Notes: generated from the letters alone by a model not told the origin. Counted from the first letter of the stretch, positions 44,986 to 54,362 are shown. The stretch: DNA of 64,000 nt from Pseudomonas putida (GCF_026625125.1 NZ_CP113097.1:5380001-5444000); one strand, 5' to 3'. Made by a program: numbers and translations.

Positions 44986-45960
44986 ATGTCTCACCCCTTC
45001 GCGACCCTCACCCCCGACCTGGTACTGGACGCCGTGGAGAGCCTCGGCTTTCTCAGCGACGCCCGGGTACTGGCCCTGAACAGCTACGAGAACCGCGTCT
45101 ACCAAGTGGGTATCGAAGGCGAGCAACCACTGATCGCCAAGTTCTATCGACCAGGCCGGTGGAGCAATGAAGCGATTCTTGAAGAACACCGCTTCACCGC
45201 CGAACTCGCCGAGTGCGAAGTGCCGGTGGTCGCCCCGCTGCAACACAATGAACAGACCCTGTTCGAGCACCAGGGCTTTCGCTTCACGCTGTTCCCCCGC
45301 CGCGGCGGCCACGCACCGGAGCCAGGCAACCTCGACCAGCTCTACCGTCTGGGCCAGTTGCTCGGCCGCCTGCATGCGGTAGCGGCCACACGCCCGTTCG
45401 AGCATCGCGAGGCCTTGACTGTGGACAACTTCGGCCACGCATCCCTGCGAACCCTGCTGGAGGGCGACTTCGTACCCCGGGAATTGCTGCCCGCCTTCGA
45501 GTCTGTAGCGCGCGAACTGCTCAAGCGGGTCGAAGACATCTACGCACGCACGGAGCACAAGGTGATGCGCCTGCACGGCGACTTGCACCCCGGCAACCTG
45601 ATGCACCGCGACGACGTCTACCACGTCGTCGACCTCGATGACTGCAGGATGGGCCCGGCGGTGCAAGACCTGTGGATGATGCTGGCCGGCAGCCGTGAAG
45701 AACGCCTGGGCCAACTGGCAGAGCTGATCGACGGTTACAACGAGTTTCACGATTTCGACCCGCGCGAGCTCCCCCTGATCGAACCGCTGCGTGCCTTGCG
45801 CCAGCTGCACCATAGCGCCTGGCTGGCACGGCGCTGGGACGACCCGGCATTCCCGCGCAGCTTCCCCTGGTTTGGCCAGCCGCGGTACTGGGGCGATCAG
45901 ATCCTGGCCCTGCGCGAGCAAACGGCGGCACTCGATGAGCAACCACTGAAATTGTTCTAA
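44986..45960 (+). CDS. srkA: Stress response kinase SrkA (YihE-like)
   Basis: A 324-residue kinase of the APH/choline-kinase fold known as SrkA/RdoA/YihE, a Ser/Thr kinase that protects from stress-induced death. The Brenner motif HGDLHPGNLMHRDD near residue 200 and the metal-binding VVDLDDCRMGP after it are intact. The start ATG at 44986 is preceded by GGAGCC. Length is typical of the family. Confidence 0.93.
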   Translation: MSHPFATLTPDLVLDAVESLGFLSDARVLALNSYENRVYQVGIEGEQPLIAKFYRPGRWSNEAILEEHRFTAELAECEVPVVAPLQHNEQTLFEHQGFRFTLFPRRGGHAPEPGNLDQLYRLGQLLGRLHAVAATRPFEHREALTVDNFGHASLRTLLEGDFVPRELLPAFESVARELLKRVEDIYARTEHKVMRLHGDLHPGNLMHRDDVYHVVDLDDCRMGPAVQDLWMMLAGSREERLGQLAELIDGYNEFHDFDPRELPLIEPLRALRQLHHSAWLARRWDDPAFPRSFPWFGQPRYWGDQILALREQTAALDEQPLKLF

Positions 45961-46024
45961 ATGCCTGCAAAGGTCTGTCTACAATAGGCGTCGCTGTATT
46001 TAGCTACCTAAGCAAGGATTCTGC

Positions 46025-46912
46025 ATGCACGCCGCAAACCCGCGACGCGGGTACATTCTTGGCCTCTCGGCCTACATCATCTGGGGCTTGTTCCCCCTCT
46101 ATTTCAAAGCCATACAAAGCGTCCCGGCGGTTGAGATCATCGTCCATCGGGTGCTCTGGTCCGCCCTGTTCGGTTCGCTGCTGCTGTTGGTGTGGAAGCA
46201 CCCAGGGTGGTGGCGCGAGTTGCGCGACAACCCACGCCGCCTGGCCATCCTTGCCCTCAGTGGCGCCCTGATTGCCGGCAACTGGCTGACCTACGTGTGG
46301 TCGGTCAACAATGGGCGCATGCTCGAGGCCAGCCTGGGCTACTACATCAACCCGCTGGTGAACGTGCTGCTGGGCATGCTTTTGCTGGGTGAACGCCTGC
46401 GCCGCCTGCAATGGCTGGCAGTGGCCATGGCCGCAGTAGGTGTGGCGCAACAGGTGTGGCAAGTCGGTAGCCTGCCGTGGGTGTCCCTGGTACTGGCGTT
46501 GACCTTCGGCTTCTATGGCCTGATCCGCAAGCAGGCACCGGTGGCGGCGCTGCCCGGCCTGGTGGTGGAAACCTGGATGCTGGTGCCCCTGGCGCTAGGC
46601 TGGTTGCTGCTGCACCCCGCGGCGATGAGTGCACAAGGCAGTTTCTATACCAGCAGCGAGGCGCTATGGCTGATCGCCGCCGGGCCGGTAACCCTGATAC
46701 CGCTGGTGTGCTTCAACGCCGCTGCGCGGCACTTGCCCTACACCACCCTGGGCTTCCTGCAGTATCTGGCGCCAACCCTGGTGCTGCTGCAAGCGGTACT
46801 GCTATTTGACGAGCACCTGTCATCCAGCAGCCTGATGGCTTTCCTGTGTATCTGGGCTGGCCTGGCGCTGTACAGCGTCGATGCCTGGCTGAATCTGCGC
46901 AAGCGCACCTGA
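46025..46912 (+). CDS. rarD: EamA/RarD family transporter
   Basis: A 295-residue membrane transporter with about ten transmembrane segments of the EamA fold in RarD form (starting RGYILGLSAYIIWGLFPLYF, then KAIQSVPAVEIIVHRVLWSA). RarD proteins are associated with chloramphenicol sensitivity in Pseudomonas but have no firm substrate. A 9-base hairpin (46935-46957) follows. Confidence 0.92.
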   Translation: MHAANPRRGYILGLSAYIIWGLFPLYFKAIQSVPAVEIIVHRVLWSALFGSLLLLVWKHPGWWRELRDNPRRLAILALSGALIAGNWLTYVWSVNNGRMLEASLGYYINPLVNVLLGMLLLGERLRRLQWLAVAMAAVGVAQQVWQVGSLPWVSLVLALTFGFYGLIRKQAPVAALPGLVVETWMLVPLALGWLLLHPAAMSAQGSFYTSSEALWLIAAGPVTLIPLVCFNAAARHLPYTTLGFLQYLAPTLVLLQAVLLFDEHLSSSSLMAFLCIWAGLALYSVDAWLNLRKRT

Positions 46913-46934
46913 TCAAAAAACGATCAAAACTCTG

Positions 46935-46957
46935 CAGGCCACGCCGTTCGTGGCCTG
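46935..46957 (+). terminator. Hairpin downstream of rarD
   Basis: CAGGCCACG (46935-46943), loop CCGTT, CGTGGCCTG (46949-46957), 23 bases after rarD. The stem is strong but has no T-run, so termination is uncertain. Confidence 0.5.
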
Positions 46958-46975
46958 GCAGAACATCTCCAGAGG

Positions 46976-47097
46976 TTATCCACACCCTCGTCCCCGTGGT
47001 TTGTGCACAAGCTATTGATTAGTGGCTGTTTTTTGAACAAACAGCGGGAGAGCTTGCCGTCTCTGGGTTAGCGCGGAGCGCCCCCAGGTTATCCACA
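46976..47097. promoter_or_regulatory. Two consensus DnaA boxes with palindromes
   Basis: TTATCCACA occurs at 46976-46984 and at 47089-47097, both on the plus strand. Between them lie the 10-base palindrome TTGTGCACAA (47001-47010) and an inverted repeat GCTGTTT/AAACAGC around TTTGAAC (47025-47045), in a locally AT-rich stretch. No replication gene is near. The 228-base gap 46913-47140 holds only this and the rarD hairpin. The function is unassigned: possible DnaA titration or DnaA-controlled transcription. Confidence 0.5.
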
Positions 47098-47140
47098 GGG
47101 CCTTCCCCGATTAATCGGGATAACCCGCTAGCGCTTGGGC

Positions 47141-47659
47141 TCACTCTTGCGGCCGCAATTTCAACTCCACCATCAAGTCATCCGCCAGGCTCTCCAGCTT
47201 GTGCTGCAGGTCGTCCAGCGACAAGGTCAATGGCAGCGCCAGCAAGGCATCGGCATGGAACAACGGCTCGCTGCTCATCGGCGCCGGGCGTACTTCGGTG
47301 GTGAAACGCTCAAGGTTCACCCCTTGCTCAGCCAGCAAACGGGTGATATCCCGTACGATGCCAGGGCGGTCATTACCCACCAACTCCATCGCGATCGGCT
47401 TCCAGGTACAGGAAGGCTCGATGCCGCTTTCTGCGATCAGCACACGGATATCGTATTGCCCCAGGGCCTGAAGCGATTTCACCAGCTCATCGTAGCTCTC
47501 TGCCGGCACGGCGACCCGCAAGATGCCCGCGAATTGCCCGGCCATACGCGACATACGGCTCTCCAGCCAGTTACCGTTGTGGTCGGCTATGCACTGGGCA
47601 ATCCGTTCGACCTGGCCGGCCTTGTCAGGAGCAATCACGGTCAGTACAAGATGATCCAC
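47141..47659 (-). CDS. GcvR-like ACT domain regulator
   Basis: A 172-residue two-ACT-domain protein. The GTG at 47659, with AGGAAGG just upstream, gives DHLVLTVIAPDKAGQVERIA after the start residue, the GcvR-family N terminus. The second ACT domain (PIAMELVGNDRPGIVRDITR) starts near residue 90. In E. coli GcvR represses the glycine-cleavage activator GcvA by protein contact in response to glycine; the same role here is inference. It is oriented away from glcB. Confidence 0.88.
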   Translation of the reverse strand: MDHLVLTVIAPDKAGQVERIAQCIADHNGNWLESRMSRMAGQFAGILRVAVPAESYDELVKSLQALGQYDIRVLIAESGIEPSCTWKPIAMELVGNDRPGIVRDITRLLAEQGVNLERFTTEVRPAPMSSEPLFHADALLALPLTLSLDDLQHKLESLADDLMVELKLRPQE

Positions 47660-48105
47660 AGGCCTTCCTCTGCGTCGTGCCGCCTGCAGCGGCGGGAATT
47701 GGTTCAGTATAGGCAAGGCGCGGCAACCTGCCGCAGGACGGTCTGGCGAACTAATCGTGTACTGTTTCAAGATTTATCTGGAACAATCCACCGGTTTTTT
47801 GCGAACATAGCGACTCCCAGCGTGACCCTCCGCGACCTGCTGGTCGCGGCGCGACGCTTTTAGTCTGATGTTCACCGGCCCGCTGCTTCATGTAGTATGC
47901 GTCGGCGCGGACTACAAAACGTCGTTACGATGTCTGCCAAGGCGCCTGTGAAAATACGCCAACCGCTCACCAGCCCGTCTGGCGAGCCGCACCCAGCCGC
48001 TCTCATGAGTGGTGAGAGCATGTACTGGTGCCGTGTTTAGAGAAGCGCTACAGGCTTAATACAGAAGAGCGAAAGCGAAATAGCTGAGCAAAGGTGAGGC
48101 AAGCA
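47660..48105. other. 446-base gcvR-like/glcB divergent region
   Basis: No gene is supported here. A perfect 8-base hairpin lies at 47830-47849 (CCGCGACC, loop TGCT, GGTCGCGG), followed by TTTTAG; it could be a terminator or leader structure. A TAGTAT hexamer at 47893 is a weak -10 candidate for glcB. Nothing else is convincing. Confidence 0.4.
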
Positions 48106-50283
48106 ATGACTGGATACGTTCAAGTCGGTGGCCTTCAGGTCGCCAAGGCCCTGTACGACTTCGTCAACAACGAAGCGATCCCTGGAACCGGCGTCAAGGC
48201 CGATGCGTTCTGGGCCGGGGCAGAAAAGATCATCAACGACCTCGCCCCAAAGAACAAAGCCCTGCTCGCCAAGCGCGACGAGCTGCAAGCCAAGATCGAC
48301 GCCTGGCACCAGGCACGCAAAGGCCAGGCACACGACGCCGTCGCCTATAAAAGCTTCCTTCAGGAAATCGGCTATCTGCTGCCACAAGCCGACGATTTCC
48401 AAGCCACCACCCAGAACGTGGACGAAGAAATTGCCCACATGGCAGGCCCACAGCTGGTCGTGCCGGTGATGAACGCCCGCTTTGCCCTGAACGCCGCCAA
48501 CGCCCGCTGGGGCTCGCTGTACGACGCACTGTACGGCACCGATGTCATCAGCGATGAAGGTGGCGCAGAAAAAGGCCAGGGCTATAACAAGGTCCGCGGC
48601 AACAAGGTCATCGCCTTCGCCCGCGCCTTCCTCGACGAAGCCGCGCCGCTGGCTGCTGGCTCGCACGTCGACTCCACCGCTTACCGCATCGAAGGCGGCA
48701 AGCTGGTCGTTGCCCTCAAGGGCGGCAGCAACAGCGGCCTGCGTGACGACGCCCAGCTGATCGGTTTCCATGGCGATGCCGCCGCGCCAACCGCCGTGCT
48801 GCTCAAGCACAATGGCCTGCACCTGGAAATCCAGGTCGATGCCAGCACCCCGGTCGGCAGCACCGATGCCGCCGGTGTGAAAGACATCCTGATGGAATCG
48901 GCGCTGACCACCATCATGGACTGTGAAGACTCGGTCGCTGCCGTCGATGCCGACGACAAGGTCATCGTCTACCGCAACTGGCTGGGCCTGATGAAAGGCG
49001 ACCTGGCCGAGAGCGTCAGCAAAGGCGGCAAGACCTTCACCCGCACCATGAACCCCGACCGCGAGTACACAGCGCCCAATGGCGGCACCGTAACCCTCCA
49101 CGGTCGTTCGCTGCTGTTCGTGCGTAACGTGGGTCATTTGATGACCAACCCGGCAATTCTCGATGCCCAAGGCAACGAGATTCCCGAAGGCATCCAGGAT
49201 GGTCTTTTCACCAACCTGATCGCCCTGCACAACCTCAACGGCAACACCAGCCGCAAGAACACCCGTACCGGTAGCGTCTACATCGTCAAACCGAAAATGC
49301 ACGGCCCTGAAGAAGTGGCGTTCGCCGCCGAGATCTTCAGCCGCGTCGAAGACCTGCTGGGCATGCCGCGCAACACCGTCAAGGTCGGCATCATGGACGA
49401 GGAGCGCCGTACCACGGTCAACCTCAAGGCCTGCATCAAGTCGGCAGCCGAGCGTGTGGTGTTCATCAACACCGGCTTCCTCGACCGTACCGGTGACGAA
49501 ATCCACACCTCCATGGAGGCCGGCGCCGTGGTGCGCAAAGGCGCCATGAAGAATGAAAAGTGGATCGGCGCCTACGAGAACAACAACGTAGACGTTGGCC
49601 TTGCCACCGGCCTGCAAGGCCGTGCGCAGATCGGCAAAGGCATGTGGGCCATGCCGGACCTGATGGCTGCCATGCTCGAGCAGAAGATCGCTCACCCGCT
49701 GGCCGGCGCCAACACCGCCTGGGTTCCGTCACCGACCGCCGCCACCCTGCACGCGCTGCACTACCACAAAGTCGATGTGCAGGCGCGTCAGCGCGAGCTG
49801 GCTAGCCGCACCCCGGCTTCGGTCGACGACATCCTGACCATCCCGCTGGCAGCTGACACCAACTGGTCGGCCGAAGAGATCCGCAACGAGCTGGACAACA
49901 ACGCCCAGGGCATCCTTGGCTACGTAGTTCGCTGGATCGACCAGGGCGTGGGTTGTTCCAAAGTGCCCGACATCAACGATGTGGGCCTGATGGAAGACCG
50001 CGCTACCCTGCGTATCTCGGCCCAGTTGCTGGCCAACTGGCTGCGCCATGGCGTGGTTACCCAGGAGCAGGTGCTGGAAAGCCTCAAGCGCATGGCAGCC
50101 GTTGTCGACAAGCAGAATGCCGGTGACGCCCTGTACCGCCCGATGGCGCCGAACTTCGACGACAACATTGCATTCCAGGCTGCAGTGGAACTGGTGGTGG
50201 AGGGTGCCAAGCAACCGAACGGTTATACCGAGCCGGTCCTGCACCGTCGCCGCCGCGAGTTCAAGGCGCGTAACGGGCTGTAA
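48106..50283 (+). CDS. glcB: Malate synthase G
   Basis: A 725-residue malate synthase G, which condenses glyoxylate with acetyl-CoA in the glyoxylate shunt and glycolate use. The start at 48106 gives [19 protein letters not shown]. The active-site segments are present: [27 protein letters not shown] (catalytic Arg and Glu context), [16 protein letters not shown] and the C-terminal [17 protein letters not shown]. Isocitrate lyase is not in the window. Confidence 0.97.
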   Translation: MTGYVQVGGLQVAKALYDFVNNEAIPGTGVKADAFWAGAEKIINDLAPKNKALLAKRDELQAKIDAWHQARKGQAHDAVAYKSFLQEIGYLLPQADDFQATTQNVDEEIAHMAGPQLVVPVMNARFALNAANARWGSLYDALYGTDVISDEGGAEKGQGYNKVRGNKVIAFARAFLDEAAPLAAGSHVDSTAYRIEGGKLVVALKGGSNSGLRDDAQLIGFHGDAAAPTAVLLKHNGLHLEIQVDASTPVGSTDAAGVKDILMESALTTIMDCEDSVAAVDADDKVIVYRNWLGLMKGDLAESVSKGGKTFTRTMNPDREYTAPNGGTVTLHGRSLLFVRNVGHLMTNPAILDAQGNEIPEGIQDGLFTNLIALHNLNGNTSRKNTRTGSVYIVKPKMHGPEEVAFAAEIFSRVEDLLGMPRNTVKVGIMDEERRTTVNLKACIKSAAERVVFINTGFLDRTGDEIHTSMEAGAVVRKGAMKNEKWIGAYENNNVDVGLATGLQGRAQIGKGMWAMPDLMAAMLEQKIAHPLAGANTAWVPSPTAATLHALHYHKVDVQARQRELASRTPASVDDILTIPLAADTNWSAEEIRNELDNNAQGILGYVVRWIDQGVGCSKVPDINDVGLMEDRATLRISAQLLANWLRHGVVTQEQVLESLKRMAAVVDKQNAGDALYRPMAPNFDDNIAFQAAVELVVEGAKQPNGYTEPVLHRRRREFKARNGL

Positions 50284-50301
50284 TCTGCAACGGGCCGCTC
50301 G

Positions 50302-50397
50302 CCGGCCCGATCGCAGGCAAGCCGGCGCTCACAGGCACATCACTGGCCTCAAAGGGTGTGATGAACTTGTGCGCGCCGGCTCGCCGGCGAACGGCCA
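50302..50397. repeat. Inverted pair of P. putida-type REP elements
   Basis: The REP unit at 50302-50335 has the CCGGC..GCAAGCCGGC core and ends in a CACAGG tail; a related unit lies in inverted orientation at about 50368-50397 (GCGCGCCGGCTCGCCGGCGA). The pair separates the convergent ends of glcB and the receiver-domain gene. Confidence 0.75.
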
Positions 50398-50412
50398 GAA
50401 CAGCCACCTGAG

Positions 50413-50856
50413 CTACCCTAGCTGCAACTCTTTCTTCACCAACCCCAGCAATTTCCCCAGATCCACCGGTTTGAGCAGAAAGTCCACCACCCCCAGGTGC
50501 ATCACATCCACCGCCTCCTTCACATCGGTGTCGCCTGACACCACGATGATCGACAACGCCGCGCGTTCCGACTCACGAATCTGCCGAATCAGCTCCAGGC
50601 CATCCTTGGGCTCCATGCGCAGGTCGGTGATCATCAGGGCGATGCGCGGTTCGTAATGCAGTTTGAACATCGCCTCCTGGGCACCATCGGCCTTCATGCA
50701 GTCGATCCCTCTGCTCTTGAGGTAAAGGCACAAAGCCTCGCTGTTCACCGGGTTGTCATCAACCACCAATACCACCGGCCTGGATGCGACGGGCGCACTC
50801 AGACCGGCCAATGCCTCGCGCTCGGCGTCACTCAGGATGTCGTCATGCTCAACCAT
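50413..50856 (-). CDS. Single-domain response regulator
   Basis: A 147-residue receiver protein with an N-terminal tail of about 27 residues and no output domain. The acidic pair is in VLVVDDNPVN, the phosphoacceptor Asp in LMITDLRMEPKDG (near residue 78) and the conserved Lys in FLLKPVD. A sensor kinase is not adjacent, so it is an orphan. It is divergent from the CBS/nucleotidyltransferase gene. Confidence 0.92.
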   Translation of the reverse strand: MVEHDDILSDAEREALAGLSAPVASRPVVLVVDDNPVNSEALCLYLKSRGIDCMKADGAQEAMFKLHYEPRIALMITDLRMEPKDGLELIRQIRESERAALSIIVVSGDTDVKEAVDVMHLGVVDFLLKPVDLGKLLGLVKKELQLG

Positions 50857-50995
50857 GGTCGTCTCGTCAAATAGTCTTGCTCATCGGTAAGACCGCAGCT
50901 TGCGATATTGATCACATTACGCTCATAGACTTACGTCCAATGGGCACCGCACGGCCGTCAGCCGACCATGGGGGCCGAGAACAACAAGGCCGCAC

Positions 50996-51015
50996 CTATA
51001 TATAGATATATATAG
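50996..51015. promoter_or_regulatory. AT-rich palindrome before the CBS-nucleotidyltransferase gene
   Basis: A 20-base alternating T/A palindrome with 8-base arms CTATATAT and ATATATAG around a central AGAT, 26 bases before the start codon. It is strongly unlike the GC-rich surroundings. It may be the promoter -10/initiation region or an RNA hairpin masking translation; no Shine-Dalgarno sequence is visible before the ATG. Confidence 0.45.
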
Positions 51016-51041
51016 TTCGGCGTAGCGATACGGTCAGTGTC

Positions 51042-52979
51042 ATGAGCAAAAACGACGCCTACAGCCAGGCGGGCAGAACGGTAGTTCTGCAAAACATTCA
51101 GGGCACCCTGCAGTTTTTGCAGCGTTTCCCGCCGTTCAACCAAATGGAACACAGCCACCTGGCGTTCCTGGTGGAACAGTGCCAGTTGCGTTTCTACGCC
51201 AGCGGGGAAAGCATCATCAAGCCCACCGACGGCCCGGTGGAGCACTTCTACATCGTCAAGCAGGGCCGCGTGGTCGGTGAGCGCCAGCACCTGGTCAAGC
51301 CCGGCGTGGAAACCACCTTCGAGATCACCAGCGGGGAGTGCTTCCCGCTGGCCGCCCTGCTTGGCGAACGCGCTACCCGCACCGAGCACCTGGCAGGCGA
51401 GGACACGTTCTGCCTGCAATTGAACAAAGCCGCCTTCATCCGTGTGTTCTCCCTGTCGGATGTGTTTCGGGATTTTGCGCTGCGCGGCGTCAGTAGCTTG
51501 CTCGACCAGGTCAATCAACAGGTACGTCAGCAAGCGGTGGAAACGCTCGGCACCCAATACTCGCTGAACACCCCGCTGGGTGAACTGGCCATGCGTCATC
51601 CGGTGGTCTGCACCCCGGACACGCCGCTGCGCGACGCCGTGCGGTCGATGCACGAGCAGCAGGTCGGCAGCATCGTGGTGGTGGATGCGCAGCGTTACCC
51701 GGTGGGCATTTTCACCCTGCGTGACCTGCGCCAGGTGGTGGCCACTGTCGATGCCGACCTCGGCAGCGCCATCGAGCGGCACATGACCGCCAAACCGTTC
51801 TACCTCAGCCCGCGGGCCAGCGCCTTCGACGCGGCCATGGCCATGACCGAGCGACACATCGCCCATGTTTGCCTGGTGGAAAACCAGCGCCTGTGCGGCG
51901 TGGTCTCGGAGCGCGACCTGTTCTCCCTGCAACGGGTCGACCTCGTGCACCTGGCCCGCACCATCCGCCACGCACCGCGCCTGGACTCGCTGGTAGCGCT
52001 GCGTGGGGAGATCGGCCAGCTGGTCGAACGCATGCTTGCCCACGGCGCCTCCTCGACCCAGATCACCCAGATCATCACCCTGCTCAACGACCACACGGTC
52101 TGCCGGGTCATCGAACTGGCGCTGGCCGAACGTGGCGACCCTGGGGTGCCATTCAGCTGGCTGTGCTTTGGCAGCGAAGGGCGCCGTGAGCAGACCCTGC
52201 ATACCGACCAGGACAACGGCATCCTGTTCGAGGCGGCCGATAGCCGCGAGGCCGAAGCCATTCGCGCCCGCCTGCTGCCGCTGGCCCACTACATCAACCA
52301 ATGCCTGGCCCAATGTGGCTTCACCCTGTGCAAGGGGAACGTCATGGCGGGCAACCCCGAGCTGTGCCTGTCGCGCGCTGAATGGGCACGGCGTTTCGCT
52401 GGCTTCATCCGTGAAGCCAGCCCAGAGAACCTGCTCGGCTCGAGCATCTATTTCGACCTGCGTGTGGTCTGGGGCGACGAACAGGGTTGCGAACAGCTGC
52501 GCCAAAGCGTGCTTGAACAGGTTGCCGAAAACCGCATCTTCCAGCGCATGATGGCCGATAACGCCCTGCGTCAGCGGCCTCCGGTAGGCCGCCTGCGCGA
52601 ATTCGTCCTGACCCGCCAAGGCAACGACAAGGCCGCTACCCTGGACCTCAAGGTCCAGGGTCTGACCCCCTTCGTCGATGGTGCGCGGCTGCTGGCCCTG
52701 GCCAACGGCATCGGCGCCTGCAACACCCTGGAGCGCCTGCGTCAGTTGGTCGACAAAGGCGTTATCCAGGCGCTCGACGGCGCGGCCTACGAAGAGGCCT
52801 ACCATTTCATCCAGCAAACGCGCATGCAGCAGCATCAGCGCCAGACCCGCGACAATCAGCCTTATTCCAACCGCCTCGATCCGGACAGCCTCAACCATCT
52901 GGACCGGCGCATCCTGCGTGAGTCCCTGCGCCAGGCGCAGCGCCTGCAAAGCAGCCTGGCCCTGCGGTACCAGCTATGA
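51042..52979 (+). CDS. cNMP-binding, CBS-pair and DUF294 nucleotidyltransferase-like protein
   Basis: A 645-residue signalling protein: a cyclic-nucleotide-binding-type domain (about residues 15-135), a CBS pair (about 180-300), and a DUF294 putative nucleotidyltransferase with GSEGRREQTLHTDQDNG near residue 378, the GS...D.D metal-binding pattern of the DNA polymerase beta fold. The DUF294_C helical domain completes it. The protein resembles GlnD-like regulators. The stop overlaps the next gene (exonuclease) by four bases, a conserved association. The target and effector are unknown. Confidence 0.92.
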   Translation: MSKNDAYSQAGRTVVLQNIQGTLQFLQRFPPFNQMEHSHLAFLVEQCQLRFYASGESIIKPTDGPVEHFYIVKQGRVVGERQHLVKPGVETTFEITSGECFPLAALLGERATRTEHLAGEDTFCLQLNKAAFIRVFSLSDVFRDFALRGVSSLLDQVNQQVRQQAVETLGTQYSLNTPLGELAMRHPVVCTPDTPLRDAVRSMHEQQVGSIVVVDAQRYPVGIFTLRDLRQVVATVDADLGSAIERHMTAKPFYLSPRASAFDAAMAMTERHIAHVCLVENQRLCGVVSERDLFSLQRVDLVHLARTIRHAPRLDSLVALRGEIGQLVERMLAHGASSTQITQIITLLNDHTVCRVIELALAERGDPGVPFSWLCFGSEGRREQTLHTDQDNGILFEAADSREAEAIRARLLPLAHYINQCLAQCGFTLCKGNVMAGNPELCLSRAEWARRFAGFIREASPENLLGSSIYFDLRVVWGDEQGCEQLRQSVLEQVAENRIFQRMMADNALRQRPPVGRLREFVLTRQGNDKAATLDLKVQGLTPFVDGARLLALANGIGACNTLERLRQLVDKGVIQALDGAAYEEAYHFIQQTRMQQHQRQTRDNQPYSNRLDPDSLNHLDRRILRESLRQAQRLQSSLALRYQL

Positions 52980-53686
52980 GCCTGTTCGCCTGGCTACGGC
53001 CTGCCGCCCCGGCCCTGGACGATGCGCTGCATCAACGCCTGGCGCGCCTGCCAAAACCCGCACCGCTGGGCGTGTGCTCGCTGCGTGAGCAGCGCTGGGT
53101 GGTGCTGGACCTTGAGACCAGTGGCCTGAACCCCAACCGCGATCAGGTCTTGTCGATCGGTGCCGTAGCCATCGAAGACGGCGCCATCGACTTTTCCCAG
53201 CAGTTCGAGCGCACCCTGCACCGCCCGGCCCAGAAAACCAACGCCAGTGTACTCATCCATGGCTTGGGCCCGAGCGCCCTGGCTGCTGGCAGCGACCCAG
53301 CCGAGGCGTTGCTCGAACTGCTCGAGTTCATGGGTGACAGCCCGGTGCTGGCGTTTCATGCACCTTTCGACCAACGCATGCTGGCTCGGGCGTTGAAAGA
53401 AACCCTTGGCCATCGCCTGCAGCAGCCGTTCCTGGATGTCGCTGAACTGGCGCCCATGCTCAACCCGGACACGGTACTGCGCGAAGCAGGGCTGGATGAC
53501 TGGGTGGCACGCTTCGGGCTGCAGGTGGATGAGCGCCACCACGCCAGCGCCGATGCCCAAGTCACTGCTGAACTGGCGTTGATCCTGTTCAGCCAGGCGC
53601 GTCGCCAGCAGTTGGACAGCCCATTGCAGCTGGAGCAGCGCTTGCGCGGGTGGCGCCGGCGCAATGTACAGGGGCACGGGCTTTAG
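52976..53686 (+). CDS. DnaQ-like 3'-5' exonuclease
   Basis: A 236-residue DEDDh exonuclease. Exo I VVLDLETSGLNPNRDQVLSI is near residue 42, Exo II is in LAFHAPFDQRML near residue 127, and Exo III is in HHASADAQVTAEL near residue 187. It is translationally coupled to the CBS/DUF294 gene, so the pair probably acts together rather than in replication proofreading. An N-terminal segment of about 40 residues precedes the fold. Confidence 0.9.
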   Translation: MSLFAWLRPAAPALDDALHQRLARLPKPAPLGVCSLREQRWVVLDLETSGLNPNRDQVLSIGAVAIEDGAIDFSQQFERTLHRPAQKTNASVLIHGLGPSALAAGSDPAEALLELLEFMGDSPVLAFHAPFDQRMLARALKETLGHRLQQPFLDVAELAPMLNPDTVLREAGLDDWVARFGLQVDERHHASADAQVTAELALILFSQARRQQLDSPLQLEQRLRGWRRRNVQGHGL

Positions 53687-53795
53687 AAACCTGTGCGTTG
53701 AAGGCGCTGCCCTGTGAGATCGCGCGCAGCCCCCCCCTGATAGTGGCAACCCGATAAGCGTCCATTGCGCCCTGCCCCCCGCCTCTGCAACAATC

Positions 53796-53815
53796 GCGAA
53801 TAATTATCGTTAGTT
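53796..53815 (+). promoter_or_regulatory. Fur-box-like site upstream of ECF sigma gene
   Basis: GCGAATAATTATCGTTAGTT contains AATAAT and ATTATC hexamers of the Fur type, 29 bases before the TTG start of the sigma gene. The match to the 19-base Fur consensus is only partial, but the context (iron-siderophore sigma) makes Fur control likely. Confidence 0.45.
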
Positions 53816-53843
53816 AACGCATTCGTTCCGGGGGGGACACTGC

Positions 53844-54362
53844 TTGTCTTCTGCTCAGAGCCCACACGCCGAACTGGTCGGTACGCTGTACCGCGACCAC
53901 CGCAGCTGGCTGCTCGCCTGGCTGCAACGCAGCATGGCCTGCCGCCAGCGTGCCGAAGACCTGAGCCAGGACACCTTCGTGCGCCTGCTCGGGCGCGAAC
54001 ACCTGGACACCCCCCGTGAGCCGCGCGCATTCCTGGCCGCAGTAGCCAAAGGGCTGATGTTCGACCATTTTCGCCGCGCTGCCCTGGAGCAGGCCTACCT
54101 GGCCGAGCTCGCCCGCCTGCCAGAAGCCGAACAGCCCTCCCCTGAACTGCAACACCTGATCCTCGAAGACCTCAAGGCCATCGACCGCCTGCTCGGCAAG
54201 CTGTCGAGCAAGGCACGCACAGCGTTCCTGCACAATCGCCTGGATGGCATGGGCCACGCCGAAATCGCCGAGCGCCTGGGCGTATCGGTATCGCGGGTAC
54301 GCCAGTACATCGCCCAAGGCATGCGCCAGTGCTATGTGGCGCTGTATGGGGAGCCGACGTGA
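53844..54362 (+). CDS. FecI-type ECF sigma factor
   Basis: A 172-residue ECF sigma factor of the iron-starvation group. Region 2 is in LVGTLYRDHRSWLLAWLQRS and AEDLSQDTFVRLL, and region 4 is the HTH MGHAEIAERLGVSVSRVRQY near residue 140. The start is TTG at 53844, with a GGGGGG run as ribosome site upstream. It overlaps the FecR gene by four bases (GTGA), forming a sigma/anti-sigma/receptor cell-surface signalling unit. Confidence 0.93.
   Translation: MSSAQSPHAELVGTLYRDHRSWLLAWLQRSMACRQRAEDLSQDTFVRLLGREHLDTPREPRAFLAAVAKGLMFDHFRRAALEQAYLAELARLPEAEQPSPELQHLILEDLKAIDRLLGKLSSKARTAFLHNRLDGMGHAEIAERLGVSVSRVRQYIAQGMRQCYVALYGEPT

Noticed and set aside
53844..54362. Possible ATG start for the ECF sigma gene further inside.
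   Set aside because: An internal ATG would remove part of region 2; the TTG with a G-rich ribosome site gives the family-length protein.
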